Assembly (NCBI GenBank): GCA_023266095.1
Contig: JAHFRV010000021.1
Location: 1 to 51,782, forward strand
DNA from: Gammaproteobacteria bacterium
GTDB lineage: Bacteria > Pseudomonadota > Gammaproteobacteria > DRLM01
Length of the DNA: 51,782 nucleotides
Direction of reading: 5' to 3'
In this document: piece after piece, positions 25,433-36,443 of the stretch
Layout: the number at the start of each line of letters is the position of its first letter
Numbering within the stretch: the stretch's first letter is position 1
Translations under genes and position numbers: made by a program
The notes under the pieces: model-generated
The model's input: the letters and a program-made list of their open reading frames with translations, nothing else
Databases searched by the model: none
Told to the model about the DNA's origin: nothing

Positions 25433-26689
25433 TTATTTTTGATAAACCGGAAAGCGGCGGGTGATGTCCGCCACTTGATTCCGCACCCGATCCAACACAG
25501 TTGGATCGTTCAGATTGGACAATACGTCGCAGATCCAGCCCGCCAGCGCCCGCGATTCCGCCACCTTAAAGCCTCGGGTGGTGATGGCCGGCGTGCCGAT
25601 GCGGATACCGCTAGTAACGAACGGCGAGCGCGGATCGTTGGGCACCGCGTTTTTATTCACCGTGATATCGCAGGCGCCGAGGGCGGCCTCCGCGTCCTTG
25701 CCGGTAATCTCTTTGTCGATCAGGTCCAGCAGAAAGAGGTGGTTGTCGGTGCCGCCGGAGACGATTTTGTAACCGCGCTCCATCATCACCGCGGCCATCG
25801 CCCGGGCGTTGTCGATCACCTGTTGCTGATAAGCCTTGAAATCCGGTTGCAGCGCCTCTTTGAAAGCCACCGCCTTGGCGGCGATCACGTGCATCAACGG
25901 GCCGCCCTGCGTGCCGGGGAAAACCATGGAATTGAGCTTTTTCTCGATCTCGGGATTGGCCTTGGCCATGATCATGCCGCCGCGCGGACCGCGCAGGGTC
26001 TTGTGCGTCGTAGTGGTGGTAATATCGGCGATCTGCACCGGATTGGGGTACAAGCCCGCAGCGATCAACCCCGCCACGTGGGCGATGTCCACGAACAAAT
26101 AGGCGCCCAGCTCGTCGGCGATGGCGCGGAAGCGCGCCCAATCCACCACCCGGGAATAGGCGCTGAAACCGGCCACGATCATCTTCGGCTTATGCTCCCG
26201 CGCCAACGCGTCGACTTGGTCGTAGTCGATCTCGCCGGTAGTGACGTTGAGGCCGTATTGCAGCGCATTATAAAGTTTGCCGGAAAAACTGACCTTGGCG
26301 CCGTGAGTGAGATGTCCGCCGTGGGCCAGACTCATACCGAGGATGGTATCACCCGGATTGAGTAGGGCCATGTATACCGCGGCATTAGCCTGGGAACCGG
26401 AGTGGGGCTGCACGTTGACGTAATCGGCGCCGAACAATTCCTTGGCGCGGTCGATGGCCAGCTGCTCGGCGATATCCACGTATTCGCAGCCGCCGTAGTA
26501 GCGTTTACCGGGATAACCTTCGGCATATTTGTTAGTGAGGACAGAGCCTTGCGCCTCCAGCACGCGGGGACTGGCATAATTCTCGGAAGCGATGAGCTCG
26601 ATGTGGTCCTCCTGGCGTTTGGTCTCCTGGTCGATGGCTGTCCATAGCGCGTCATCAAAGCCGGCAATCCGCATATCTCGTGTAAACAT
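25433..26689 (-). CDS. glyA: Serine hydroxymethyltransferase
   Basis: Pyridoxal-phosphate enzyme that interconverts serine and glycine and makes methylene-tetrahydrofolate. The 418-residue protein shows [61 protein letters not shown], the PLP-lysine block [14 protein letters not shown], and [18 protein letters not shown]. The ATG at 26689 is chosen: it follows AGGTGAGAGAG and the family begins Met-Phe; an upstream TTG (26707) would add six residues. First gene of the nine-gene minus-strand operon ending with pgpA. Confidence 0.95.
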   Translation of the reverse strand: MFTRDMRIAGFDDALWTAIDQETKRQEDHIELIASENYASPRVLEAQGSVLTNKYAEGYPGKRYYGGCEYVDIAEQLAIDRAKELFGADYVNVQPHSGSQANAAVYMALLNPGDTILGMSLAHGGHLTHGAKVSFSGKLYNALQYGLNVTTGEIDYDQVDALAREHKPKMIVAGFSAYSRVVDWARFRAIADELGAYLFVDIAHVAGLIAAGLYPNPVQIADITTTTTHKTLRGPRGGMIMAKANPEIEKKLNSMVFPGTQGGPLMHVIAAKAVAFKEALQPDFKAYQQQVIDNARAMAAVMMERGYKIVSGGTDNHLFLLDLIDKEITGKDAEAALGACDITVNKNAVPNDPRSPFVTSGIRIGTPAITTRGFKVAESRALAGWICDVLSNLNDPTVLDRVRNQVADITRRFPVYQK

Positions 26690-27045
26690 CTCTCTCTCAC
26701 CTAGCAAAACAAATGGGGGCTGGAAAAAGGGTGAAGGATACCCGATTTTCCGCCGCCTTGCAGTACACAGGGTCCGCCGCCGCGAACCGTTTTACCACTT
26801 TGTAATCCGTGTTATATTTCACATCATCATGATAAAACACATTGTGGACTATGCGCCGGGAGGGCCATGGCGGCTCTCTAACCAGAGCCAGCAAGTCCAA
26901 AATAGAGAAAACAACTCTAGTGCTACAAGTCGATCATAGATTAACTTGATCATGCACACCTAGCCCCGATCTGGGATACGCGGGGGCGATCAACATGGAT
27001 TGACTACAACAATCAGGGATGGATAACAATAATCAGGAGCAATCC
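26690..27045. other. Divergent promoter region between glyA and the GGDEF gene
   Basis: No gene is seen in 356 bases. The part near 26815-26845 is AT-rich (minus-strand TATAAC at 26810-26815) and probably holds the glyA promoter. On the plus side, ATCAGGG at 27012 and ATCAGGAG at 27032 are repeated GGA motifs, the second being the ribosome site for 27046. No riboswitch or PurR-like palindrome was recognised. Confidence 0.4.
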
Positions 27046-28419
27046 ATGTTGCCGGATCAAAAAGAAAACATCTTGGGTAGCAGCGTGACGAAAAAAATTC
27101 TACGGCTGCTCGAACCGCTCAAACGCAGCGAGAGCGGTGACAGCATCTTCGCTTATATCGAGCAAACCCTCTGCTCCGCCGAAACCCATAGCCAGGAAAT
27201 CGAACAAACCTATGCCGGCCTGCTGCGCTTACTCCTCGATACCCTAGCCCGCCAGTTGGCCAATGGCTCGCCCTTGCAGGTCCAGCTAAAACTGCTGGAA
27301 GTGCGGCTCTCACCACCCTTCGCCACCACTGATCTGGCCGAGTTGAAGAGGTTTCTCGACGCGCACGTCGATGACATCGCCCGCGGCGTACGCGAGTGCG
27401 ATGATGTTATCGAACTGAGCCTCGCACCCCTCCTGGAAAGCTTTACTAATAAAAAATCGGAACCCGCCGTAGCGGAACTGGTTTCCGCCGCTGATGAAGA
27501 AACCATTGCCGATACCGCGCCCGATTACAATTATCCCGCTACTCCGCCCGAACGACGGGTGGATAGTTCCTATCGTCGTCATTTGGACGAGAAACGCCAA
27601 GGCATCCAGCGTATTCAACAGGCTTTGGCGAACCAGGCGTCGGCCTGCATCAAGAACAATCAATCCATCGGTACCATGCTGGAAAAAGAATTGGAAATAC
27701 TGCAACAAGCCAATTCACAACAGGACCTCATCGTGGCGCGCGAGCAACTGATAGGCGAGACCCAGGCTCTGCTGACGGAACACCGGATCATCGCCAGCAA
27801 GTTGCTGGAAACCCAACAATTCCTCGGCGTCATCGAATCGGACAGCCAGCAGCTCAGCGACGAGCTGACTCGCATTCATCTCTTGAGCTTGACCGATGAT
27901 CTCACCGGCCTGCCCAACCGCCGTGCCTTCCTGCGCCGCCTGCAAGACGAAGTGGGCCGCGTGCAGCGCTATGGCAATCCGCTGTCGCTGGCCTTAATCG
28001 ATCTCGACGGCTTCAAGGCGGTCAACGACAAATTGGGGCACGCCGCCGGCGACGAAGTCTTACGGGTCATCGCCGCCGAGATACTGTCGATTTTCCGCCA
28101 TCACGATCTGGTGGCCCGTTACGGCGGCGAGGAATTCGCCGTGCTATTGCCCAACACCCATATCGAAGGCGCACTGCGAGCCCTCCGCAAAGTGCAAAAA
28201 CGCGCCCAGGAAACCAATTTCCAATACGACGGCAATAGCATTCCCTTACCTACCTTCTCCTCCGGGCTCACCTTATTTCGTCCCGGCGAAAGCCCCGAGG
28301 CCATCATCCAACGCGCCGACCACGCTCTGTACCGCGCCAAACAGCTGGGCCGTAATCGCATCGAATTCGATCGCGCCGAAGTCGCCAGCAGCACCTCGAC
28401 ATCCATTTCCACGGCGTGA
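27046..28419 (+). CDS. Diguanylate cyclase (GGDEF) with helical N-terminus
   Basis: Makes c-di-GMP. The 457-residue soluble protein has a C-terminal GGDEF domain: LSLTDDLTGLPNRRAFLRRL, LALIDLDGFKAVNDKLGHAA and ARYGGEEFAVLLPN, with an RHHD I-site just before for product inhibition. The first 280 residues contain no domain I can name; they look mostly helical, with a likely coiled coil at about 185-275 that could dimerise the cyclase. No membrane segment or receiver is present. The ATG at 27046 has AGGAG 6 bases upstream; an ATG at 27019 would add nine residues. Single gene, convergent with secF. Confidence 0.88.
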   Translation: MLPDQKENILGSSVTKKILRLLEPLKRSESGDSIFAYIEQTLCSAETHSQEIEQTYAGLLRLLLDTLARQLANGSPLQVQLKLLEVRLSPPFATTDLAELKRFLDAHVDDIARGVRECDDVIELSLAPLLESFTNKKSEPAVAELVSAADEETIADTAPDYNYPATPPERRVDSSYRRHLDEKRQGIQRIQQALANQASACIKNNQSIGTMLEKELEILQQANSQQDLIVAREQLIGETQALLTEHRIIASKLLETQQFLGVIESDSQQLSDELTRIHLLSLTDDLTGLPNRRAFLRRLQDEVGRVQRYGNPLSLALIDLDGFKAVNDKLGHAAGDEVLRVIAAEILSIFRHHDLVARYGGEEFAVLLPNTHIEGALRALRKVQKRAQETNFQYDGNSIPLPTFSSGLTLFRPGESPEAIIQRADHALYRAKQLGRNRIEFDRAEVASSTSTSISTA

Positions 28420-28594
28420 GCGTGGGCCCGGCGTCTATTTCTCTGCTCTGGGGATGAGGAATAAATAGCTTTGAACAAGTTTTGAGAGAGAGGCCGCGGC
28501 GGACGCCTCAGCGTTATAACGACTGCCGCGACAAGGTCGGTTACCGCGGCGGAGCCGGTGGAACCACCCTGGATTTCAGTCGAACGCGGGTAGC
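28420..28594. other. Convergent gap between the GGDEF gene and secF
   Basis: Both transcripts end here. GC-rich complementary segments (GCCGCGGCGG near 28491 and CCGCGGCGG near 28543) could form a long-range stem, but no hairpin with a T run was found. Confidence 0.3.
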
Positions 28595-29530
28595 TTACGG
28601 GCGAGCGTCCAGCTCCGCGCCTTCTTTTTTCACCGGCATCAAATTCTCACGCGAGACGCCCAGCCACATCACGATGGGGCTGGCGACCAGCACCGAAGAA
28701 TAGATGCCGAACAGAATGCCGATGGTCAAGGCCAGCGCAAAATAGAACAAGGCTTCGCCGCCGAAAAACAGCATCGCCAACACCATCATCTCCGTGGTGG
28801 TATGGGTGATGATAGTGCGCGACATGGTACGGGTGATGGCGTTGTCGATGATCTCGGGCACCGAGGCTTTGCGCATCTTGCGGAAGTTTTCCCGGATTCG
28901 GTCAAATACCACCACCGATTCGTTCACCGAATAGCCCAGCACCGCAAGCACGCCCGCCAGCACCGCCAGCGAAAACTCCCATTGGAAAAAGGCGAAGAAA
29001 CCGAGAATGATCACCACGTCATGCATATTGGCGATGATGGCGGCGACCGCGAAACGCCATTCGAAGCGTATCGCCAGATAAACCATGATGCCCGCGCACA
29101 CCAGGAGCAGCGCCAGCGCCCCGCCGTTGTAGAGTTCCTCACCGACCTGCGGGCCCACGAACTCCACCCGCCGCAACTCGACGTTGGGATCCTGCGCCCG
29201 CAGCAAGGTCATCACGCTTTCACTGGCCTGGGCCGAGGACACGCCTTCCTGTAAACGCAGCCGGATCATTACATCCTGGGTACTGCCGAAATTCTGCACC
29301 GTGACGTCGCGGTACTCGCCGCCTTCGAGGGCGCCGCGGATCATCTGCACATCGGCGGCATGCGGATAATGCAGCTCCATCACGGTGCCGCCGGTGAAGT
29401 CGATACTGAAATTCAAACCGCGCATGCCCAGCGCGGCGATCGCGAGTATGAAGGTCACCAGCGAAATAGCGGTGGTGACCCGGGCATAACTCATGAACGG
29501 GATGTCTTTTTTGATGCGGAAAAATTCCAT
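28595..29530 (-). CDS. secF: Protein translocase subunit SecF
   Basis: Inner-membrane partner of SecD that uses the proton gradient to help export through SecYEG. The 311-residue protein has six membrane segments. The first is followed by the periplasmic opening GLNFSIDFTGGTVMELHYPH, and the later conserved block is AVLGYSVNESVVVFDRIREN with its ion-pathway residues, then DNAITRTMSRTIITHTTTEMMVLAM. The length is normal. It lies 13 bases after secD on the same strand and ends the yajC-secD-secF run. Confidence 0.95.
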   Translation of the reverse strand: MEFFRIKKDIPFMSYARVTTAISLVTFILAIAALGMRGLNFSIDFTGGTVMELHYPHAADVQMIRGALEGGEYRDVTVQNFGSTQDVMIRLRLQEGVSSAQASESVMTLLRAQDPNVELRRVEFVGPQVGEELYNGGALALLLVCAGIMVYLAIRFEWRFAVAAIIANMHDVVIILGFFAFFQWEFSLAVLAGVLAVLGYSVNESVVVFDRIRENFRKMRKASVPEIIDNAITRTMSRTIITHTTTEMMVLAMLFFGGEALFYFALALTIGILFGIYSSVLVASPIVMWLGVSRENLMPVKKEGAELDARP

Positions 29531-29543
29531 GGACTATCCCCTA

Positions 29544-31397
29544 TTAAATCGCCAGCTTGCTGAGCTTACGTTGACCATAGACCAAGTTCACCATGGAGCG
29601 CGACACCAGCACCGCACTGAACATCGAGGTGAGAATACCGATACACAACACCACCGCGAAACCGCGGATCGGTCCCGATCCCAACAGGAACAAAGAGAAG
29701 CCGGCGATCAGCGTGGTGATATTCGAATCGACGATGGTACCCCAGGCACGTTCATAGCCGGCGTGAATCGCGGCCTGCGGCGTATTGCCGTTGCGCAGCT
29801 CCTCGCGGACCCGCTCGAAGATCAGCACGTTGGCGTCGATGGCCATGCCGATGGTAAGCGCGATACCGGCGATGCCGGGCAAGGTCAGCGTCGCCTGCAT
29901 CATTGACAGTATCGCCACCATCAGCACCAGATTCATGAACAAGGAGAGACTGGCGATCACGCCGAACACCCGGTAATACATACTCATGAACAGGGTAATG
30001 GCGATCAGGCCGATGATGCAGGCCATAAAGCCCTTATCGATGTTTTCCTGACCGAGACTGGGACCGACGGTGCGTTCTTCAATGATGTCGATGGGCGCCG
30101 ACAGCGCGCCGGCGCGCAACAGCAAGGCGAGGGTGCGCGCCTCTTCCGGATTATCGAGGCCAGTGATCTGGAAACGTTTGCTGAAGGCTTCGCGGATGGT
30201 GGCCTGATTGATCACCTCTTCCACCCGCTTCTTGGTCTTCACCGCCACGCCGTCGACGTAGCGGGTCTCGGTCTTGTTTTCGATGAACACCACCGCCATC
30301 AGCTTGCCGACGTTTTCCTGGGTGGTGTTCTGCATGGAACGTGCGCCTTTCGCGTCCAGCGAAATCGACACCGCCGGGCTGCCGTCGCGCTGGTCGATGG
30401 TCGAGGCAGCGTCGATGATGGAATCACCGGTGATGATGATGCGTTTTTGCAACAGCACCGGCTGCCCGCTGCGGCTGCGATAAAGCCGCGACGAGGGTGG
30501 CACCCGGCCCGCCGCGGCATCGGCGGCGCTGTGTTGTTCGTCCACCATGCGGAACTCCAGGGTGGCGGTGGCGCCGAGGATTTCCTTGGCGCGGGCGGTG
30601 TCCTGCACGCCGGGCAGCTGCACGACGATGCGGTTCTGTCCCTGCTGTTGAATCACCGGCTCGGCCACGCCGAGTTCGTTGACGCGGTTGCGCAAGGTGG
30701 TGATGTTCTGCTGCACCGCGAAGCGCTGGGTTTCGCGCTGCTGCTGCTCGGTCAATTGCGCGATTAGCGTCTGACCGTCGCTCGCTTCGCTCTCGGTCAG
30801 CTGCAACTCGGGGAAGGTTTTACGGATATGTTCGCGTGCCGCGGTGCGCTCCTCGGCGCTGCGGAATTTCACCTCGACACGGTTACCGCGCCGCGCCACG
30901 GCGGTGTAACGGACTTTTTCGTCGCGCAGCGTGCCGCGCAGATCTTCGACATAACGCTCGGCACGCTGCTCCATCACTGCGGCCATATCCACTTCCATCA
31001 GGAAGTGCACGCCGCCGCGCAGGTCCAAGCCCAGATACATCGGCTTGGCATTGATGGCGCGCAGCCAGCCGGGCGTGGTGGGCGCCAGGTTTAGCGCCAC
31101 GATGTAGTCGTCGCCCAGCTCGCGCTTGACCAGATCCTGGGCTTTGAGCTGCGCCTCGGTGTCGTTGAAACGCACCAGCAGACTGCCCGGCGTCAGCTCG
31201 CTGCCATGAGTGGCGAGGCCGGCCTCTTGCAACGCGACCTTGATCCGGCCTTCGGTGGCGGCGTCCACTTTCGCGCCGCGGGTGGAAGAAATCTGCAAAG
31301 CGGGGTCTTCACCGTAGAGATTAGGCAGAGCGTAGAGGGCGCCGACCAGCAATATCGAGGCGATGAAGAGGTATTTCCAAAGCGAGTAACGATTCAT
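29544..31397 (-). CDS. secD: Protein translocase subunit SecD
   Basis: RND-type membrane protein that promotes export with SecF. The 617-residue protein has an N-terminal membrane helix (KYLFIASILLVGALYALPNL), the large periplasmic domain with LGLDLRGGVHFLMEVD, NRVNELGVAEPVIQQQGQ and IVVQLPGVQDTARAKEIL, and five C-terminal helices including GMAIDANVLIFERVREELRN, the conserved RND motif with key Asp, and WGTIVDSNITTLIAG. A normal gammaproteobacterial form. It sits 44 bases downstream of yajC. Confidence 0.95.
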   Translation of the reverse strand: MNRYSLWKYLFIASILLVGALYALPNLYGEDPALQISSTRGAKVDAATEGRIKVALQEAGLATHGSELTPGSLLVRFNDTEAQLKAQDLVKRELGDDYIVALNLAPTTPGWLRAINAKPMYLGLDLRGGVHFLMEVDMAAVMEQRAERYVEDLRGTLRDEKVRYTAVARRGNRVEVKFRSAEERTAAREHIRKTFPELQLTESEASDGQTLIAQLTEQQQRETQRFAVQQNITTLRNRVNELGVAEPVIQQQGQNRIVVQLPGVQDTARAKEILGATATLEFRMVDEQHSAADAAAGRVPPSSRLYRSRSGQPVLLQKRIIITGDSIIDAASTIDQRDGSPAVSISLDAKGARSMQNTTQENVGKLMAVVFIENKTETRYVDGVAVKTKKRVEEVINQATIREAFSKRFQITGLDNPEEARTLALLLRAGALSAPIDIIEERTVGPSLGQENIDKGFMACIIGLIAITLFMSMYYRVFGVIASLSLFMNLVLMVAILSMMQATLTLPGIAGIALTIGMAIDANVLIFERVREELRNGNTPQAAIHAGYERAWGTIVDSNITTLIAGFSLFLLGSGPIRGFAVVLCIGILTSMFSAVLVSRSMVNLVYGQRKLSKLAI

Positions 31398-31441
31398 AGT
31401 GGGGCGTGCTTTCTCAGCTCAGGCGGGCCGGGTAATGCGGA

Positions 31442-31771
31442 TCAGCTTTTCACGGTACCCTTGGGTAAAATGGAAGACACCGCGCTTTTTTGCACTTTGA
31501 CGCGCACGCCCTCGGCGATCTCCACGGTAATCATGCTTTCTTCTACGTCGGTGACCTTACCCAGAATGCCGCCGCTGGTGACCACTTCGTCGTTCTTGCT
31601 CAAGGCTTCGACCATCTTCCGATGCTCCTTGGCGCGTTTCATCTGCGGACGCATCAGCAGAAAATAAAAGATCACGAAGATGATGATCAAGGGCAGGAAG
31701 CCCATCAAACCTGCGTCCTGAGCCGCGGCAGGAGCGGCCTCCGCCCACGCATCCGAAATGAAAAAACTCAT
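31442..31771 (-). CDS. yajC: Preprotein translocase accessory subunit YajC
   Basis: Small inner-membrane protein of 109 residues associated with SecDF and with AcrB. One N-terminal membrane segment (LMGFLPLIIIFVIFYFLL) is followed by the YajC signature MRPQMKRAKEHRKMVEALSK and a short beta domain (GDEVVTSGG-like block, here NDEVVTSGGILGKVTDVE). The ATG at 31771 is preceded by GAGGGGAAAAG and fits the family start (MSFFISDAWAE); an upstream frame adds 12 unlikely residues. It is 68 bases after tgt. Confidence 0.93.
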   Translation of the reverse strand: MSFFISDAWAEAAPAAAQDAGLMGFLPLIIIFVIFYFLLMRPQMKRAKEHRKMVEALSKNDEVVTSGGILGKVTDVEESMITVEIAEGVRVKVQKSAVSSILPKGTVKS

Positions 31772-31839
31772 GGCTATCTTTTCCCCTCTTGAATTCTTCG
31801 AGCGCAAGCCCCGCGCCGCGGAGCCGCGAAAGGCCGGTA

Positions 31840-32961
<1,122 letters not shown>

Positions 32962-32998
32962 TCACTGCTTTCCAGATCAATTGAACACATTGCCGCCG

Positions 32999-34657
32999 CT
33001 ACATATCCAGGTAATTCGGCCCGCTGCCACCCTCGGGCGTCACCCAGGTGATGTTCTGCAAGGGATCTTTGATGTCGCAGGCCTTGCAGTGCACGCAGTT
33101 GGCGGCATTGATCTGCAGGCGCGGCTGATCGTTGACCGGGCGGATGATCTCATAAACCCCCGCCGGGCAGTAGCGCTGCTCGGGAGCGTCGTAGAGTTTG
33201 AGGTTGTGCTCGATGGCGAGCTCCGGTTTCGCGAGCTTGAGATGAACCGGCTGATCCTCTTCGTGGCTCACGCCGGCGAGATAGACCGAACTCAATCGGT
33301 CGAAACTCACCCTACCGTCGGGTTTGGGATAGGCGATAGGCCGACTATTGCCGGCCGACGCCAGCGACTCATGATCGGCCTTGCCGTGGCGCAAAGTCCA
33401 CGGCAGACGGATGCCGAAATGACGCAGCCACAACTCGAGTCCTGCGTACACCATGCCGCCGCGCAGCCCCCAGCGCGACAGCGCGGGTTTGACATTGCGC
33501 GCCGCGTCGAGATCTTTATACACCCATGAATCGGCAACTGCTGTCGGATACGCGCTGAGTTCGTCGCCGCCCTTACGGCCCGCCACACAAATCGCCTCAA
33601 ACGCCGCCTCCGCCGCCAGCATGCCGGTCTTCATCGCGTTGTGACTGCCTTTAATACGCGGCAGATTGACGAAGCCGGCGCTGCAACCCATCAGCGCGCC
33701 GCCGGGAAAAGTGAGTTTGGGAATCGATTGCAGCCCGCCTTCGGTAATCGCCCGCGCGCCGTAACTCAAACGTTCGCCGTTGGTAAACACCTCGCGCAGC
33801 GCCGGGTGAGTCTTGAAACGCTGAAACTCGTCGAAGGGGCTGAGATAAGGATTGGCGTAATCGAGATGCACCACATACCCCACCGCGACTCGGTTGTCTT
33901 CGAGATGATAGAGGAAGCCTCCGCCACCGGTGCGGTCGTCGAGCGGCCAGCCCAAAGTGTGCACCACCTTGCCCGATTGATGCCGCGCCGGCTCGACCCG
34001 CCACAGCTCTTTGAAACCGAGGCCGAATTTCTGCACCTCACGGCCCTCGCCCAGCGCGTAACGCGCGCGCAATTGTTTGGCCAGCGAACCGCGCGCGCCT
34101 TCGGCGATCAAGGTGTATTTGGCGTGTAATTCCATGCCCGGCGCATAACCCGGTTTGGGGGTGCCGTCTTTGGCGACGCCCATGTCGCCCATGACGATAC
34201 CGCGCACACCGCCGTCATCGTGATACAGCACCTCGGCGGCGGCGAAACCCGGATAGATTTCCACGCCCAGCGCCTCGGCCTGCTCACTCAGCCAGGCGCA
34301 CAGCTTGCCGAGGCTGACGATGTAATAACCCTCATTGCGCATCAGCGGCGGCACCAGCGCATGCGGAATATGAAAATGACCGGTTTCGCTGAGCAGCAGG
34401 AATTGATCGTCAGTGACTGCGGTGACGATGGGCGCGCCACGCGCGCGCCAGTCCGGCAAAAGCTCGTTGATGGCAATGGGGTCGATCACCGCGCCGGAAA
34501 GGATGTGGGCACCGACCTGCGCGCCCTTCTCCAACACACACACACTCAATTCCTGGTTGGCGGCCGCGGCCAGTTGTTTCAGGCGGATTGCCGCGGCGAG
34601 CCCGGCCGGGCCGGCGCCGACGATCACGACGTCGTAACTCATCACATCACGTTGCAT
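32999..34657 (-). CDS. Electron transfer flavoprotein-ubiquinone oxidoreductase
   Basis: Membrane-associated enzyme that takes electrons from reduced ETF and passes them to ubiquinone. The 552-residue protein has the N-terminal FAD fold VVIVGAGPAGLAAAIRLKQL, HILSGAVIDPIAINELLPDW, the quinone-side block GCSAGFVNLPRIKGSHNAMK, and a C-terminal [4Fe-4S] part with YCPAGVYE, then NCVHCKACDIKDP and ITWVTPEGGSGPNY. The length matches bacterial ETF-QO (about 550). An ATG at 34642 (MSYDVV) is an alternative start. It lies 21 bases downstream of the LysR gene and should share its transcript. Partner ETF genes are divergent at 35694. Confidence 0.92.
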   Translation of the reverse strand: MQRDVMSYDVVIVGAGPAGLAAAIRLKQLAAAANQELSVCVLEKGAQVGAHILSGAVIDPIAINELLPDWRARGAPIVTAVTDDQFLLLSETGHFHIPHALVPPLMRNEGYYIVSLGKLCAWLSEQAEALGVEIYPGFAAAEVLYHDDGGVRGIVMGDMGVAKDGTPKPGYAPGMELHAKYTLIAEGARGSLAKQLRARYALGEGREVQKFGLGFKELWRVEPARHQSGKVVHTLGWPLDDRTGGGGFLYHLEDNRVAVGYVVHLDYANPYLSPFDEFQRFKTHPALREVFTNGERLSYGARAITEGGLQSIPKLTFPGGALMGCSAGFVNLPRIKGSHNAMKTGMLAAEAAFEAICVAGRKGGDELSAYPTAVADSWVYKDLDAARNVKPALSRWGLRGGMVYAGLELWLRHFGIRLPWTLRHGKADHESLASAGNSRPIAYPKPDGRVSFDRLSSVYLAGVSHEEDQPVHLKLAKPELAIEHNLKLYDAPEQRYCPAGVYEIIRPVNDQPRLQINAANCVHCKACDIKDPLQNITWVTPEGGSGPNYLDM

Positions 34658-34678
34658 GACCTATCTCACGTCTAACTT

Positions 34679-35605
34679 TTAAGGAATGAGCGGCAGCGGA
34701 ATCTCGTCGCTGCGTTGAATGCCGGCGGTCATGGTACGGCAAAGCGCCAAGAATTCCCGCATCCCCGCGGTTTGGTATTTTTGCTTGTGCCAGAGAAAGC
34801 GAAACTGCCGGCGCAAATCCAATTCGGGAGTGGCGATAGGCACCAGACTGCCGCGACGGAAAGCCTCGCGCAAGGTCAGCCGCGAGATACAACCTATCCC
34901 CAATCCGAACTCCACGGCGCGTTTGATGGCCTCGGTGTGCTCCAACTCCAGCCGGATATTAAGCGGGGCGCGATGGTGGCGCATGGCGTGGTCGAAGGTC
35001 TCGCGGGTGCCGGAGCCATGCTCGCGCAAGATCCAGGGTTGCCCCGCCAACGCTTCCAGTGACACGTCGTCCCGTTTAGCAAGCGGGTACGCCGGCGAAC
35101 AAAATACCACCAACTCATCTTCCACCCAGGATTGCACTTCGAGATCGGGATGATGGCAGTCGCCCTCGATCAGCCCCAGATCAAGCTCATGATGTACCAC
35201 TTGATGGACGATGGTAGCGGTATTGTGCACCTGCAGGCGGATGCGGCTCTCGGGATGACGTTGGAGAAAAGAGGCGATGATCAGGGCGGCGAGATAATTG
35301 CCGATGGTCAAGGTGGCGCCGATCCGCAAGACGCCGAAGCCGGCCTTGCCTTCCAGCAGCTCTTCAATCTCCCGGGCCCGGTCCAGCAATTCGACCGCCT
35401 TGGGCAGCAGCTGCCTGCCCAACTCGTTCAGTCGCAAAGTCTTGCCTACTCGATCAAACAACTGGCTGTCGAACTGGCGCTCGAATTCGCCGAGCGCGGT
35501 ACTGGTCGCCGACTGCGACAAGGCAATGGCCTGCGCCGCCCGCGATACACTCTCACAGCGCCCCACCGCGACGAACACTTCCAGTTGCCGTAAGCTGTAT
35601 CTCAT
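34679..35605 (-). CDS. LysR-family transcriptional regulator
   Basis: A 308-residue LysR-type regulator. The N-terminal winged helix-turn-helix reads LRQLEVFVAVGRCESVSRAA, then LSQSATSTALGEFERQF with LFDRVGKTLRLNELG. The effector domain begins about residue 92 (LRIGATLTIGNYLAALII) and contains DLGLIEGDCHHPDL and EFGLGIGCISRL. It resembles the CbbR/YeiE group. Being divergent from etfB-etfA-fpr and upstream of ETF-QO, it probably controls both arms of the ETF module; the effector is unknown. The 88-base divergent gap carries an inverted repeat of LysR-box type. Confidence 0.88.
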   Translation of the reverse strand: MRYSLRQLEVFVAVGRCESVSRAAQAIALSQSATSTALGEFERQFDSQLFDRVGKTLRLNELGRQLLPKAVELLDRAREIEELLEGKAGFGVLRIGATLTIGNYLAALIIASFLQRHPESRIRLQVHNTATIVHQVVHHELDLGLIEGDCHHPDLEVQSWVEDELVVFCSPAYPLAKRDDVSLEALAGQPWILREHGSGTRETFDHAMRHHRAPLNIRLELEHTEAIKRAVEFGLGIGCISRLTLREAFRRGSLVPIATPELDLRRQFRFLWHKQKYQTAGMREFLALCRTMTAGIQRSDEIPLPLIP

Positions 35606-35638
35606 ATCTGCAAAGACGATAAGTAATATCTAATCAAT

Positions 35639-35653
35639 CTATTTCACAAATAG
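35639..35653. promoter_or_regulatory. Candidate LysR-type operator in the ETF divergent region
   Basis: CTATTTCACAAATAG is a perfect 6-3-6 inverted repeat containing the T-N11-A core expected for LysR regulators. It lies 34 bases before the LysR start and 41 bases before etfB. A second AT-rich imperfect repeat (GATAAGTAATATCTAATC) lies next to it at about 35618-35635. Confidence 0.55.
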
Positions 35654-35693
35654 TTTAACCGCGATCATACTAGCCTGCAATTGGAGGTTGATT

Positions 35694-36443
35694 ATGAAAA
35701 TACTGGTGGCGGTCAAGCGGGTGGTGGATTTTAACGTCAAAGTCCGCATCAAACCGGACGGCTCGGACGTGGACATCGCCGGCGTCAAAATGGGCATCAA
35801 CCCCTTCGACGAAAACGCATTAGAGGAGGCGCTGCGCCTGAAAGAACGCGGCAAGGCCAGCGAAGTCGTGGCCGTGTCGCTGGGCGGTACCGCCAACCAG
35901 GATGTGCTGCGCCATGCCCTGGCCATGGGCGCTGACCGCGCCATTCTGGTGGAAACCGAGGTCAATCTGCAACCGCTGGGCGTGGCCAAGCTACTCAAGG
36001 CAGTGGTCGAACGCGAACAGCCTGACCTCATCCTCCTCGGCAAACAGGCCATCGACAGTGACGCCGGCCAAGCCGGGCAAATGCTCGCCGCCCTGCTCGG
36101 CGTCGGCCAGGGCGTCGCCATCTCGGCAATTGAAATATGGGATGAGGAAATCGTAGTCACCCGTGAAATCGACGGCGGCACCGAAACCCTCGCCCTGCGT
36201 CTCCCGGCCGTGGTCACCGCCGATCTCCGCCTCAATGAACCGCGCTACGTGAAACTGCCCAATCTGATGATGGCGAAAAAGAAGCCGATACAGACTATCA
36301 GCGCGGCGGAACTCGGTGTCGACGCCAGTCCGCGCCTCACCCAACTCAAGGTCGCCGACCCGCCGCCGCGCAAGCCCGGTATCAAGGTCGGCAGTGTGCA
36401 AGAACTCGTCGAAAAACTCCGCGTTGAAGCCAAGGTATTGTGA
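35694..36443 (+). CDS. etfB: Electron transfer flavoprotein, beta subunit
   Basis: Binds AMP and, with EtfA, forms the soluble FAD carrier that collects electrons from acyl-CoA and other dehydrogenases. The 249-residue protein shows MKILVAVKRVVDFNVKVRIK, MGINPFDENALEEALRLKE, VVAVSLGGTANQDVLRHALA, MGADRAILVE, DLILLGKQAIDSDAGQAGQM and the family signature VTREIDGGTETLALRLPAVV, then LNEPRYVKLPNLMMAKKKPI. GGAGG lies 6 bases before the ATG. First gene of etfB-etfA-fpr; its TGA overlaps the etfA ATG. Confidence 0.95.
   Translation: MKILVAVKRVVDFNVKVRIKPDGSDVDIAGVKMGINPFDENALEEALRLKERGKASEVVAVSLGGTANQDVLRHALAMGADRAILVETEVNLQPLGVAKLLKAVVEREQPDLILLGKQAIDSDAGQAGQMLAALLGVGQGVAISAIEIWDEEIVVTREIDGGTETLALRLPAVVTADLRLNEPRYVKLPNLMMAKKKPIQTISAAELGVDASPRLTQLKVADPPPRKPGIKVGSVQELVEKLRVEAKVL

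Noticed and set aside
25118-26365. 415-codon plus-strand frame opposite glyA and nrdR
   Set aside because: It crosses two strongly supported minus-strand genes and contains no family motif; composition is that of a shadow frame.
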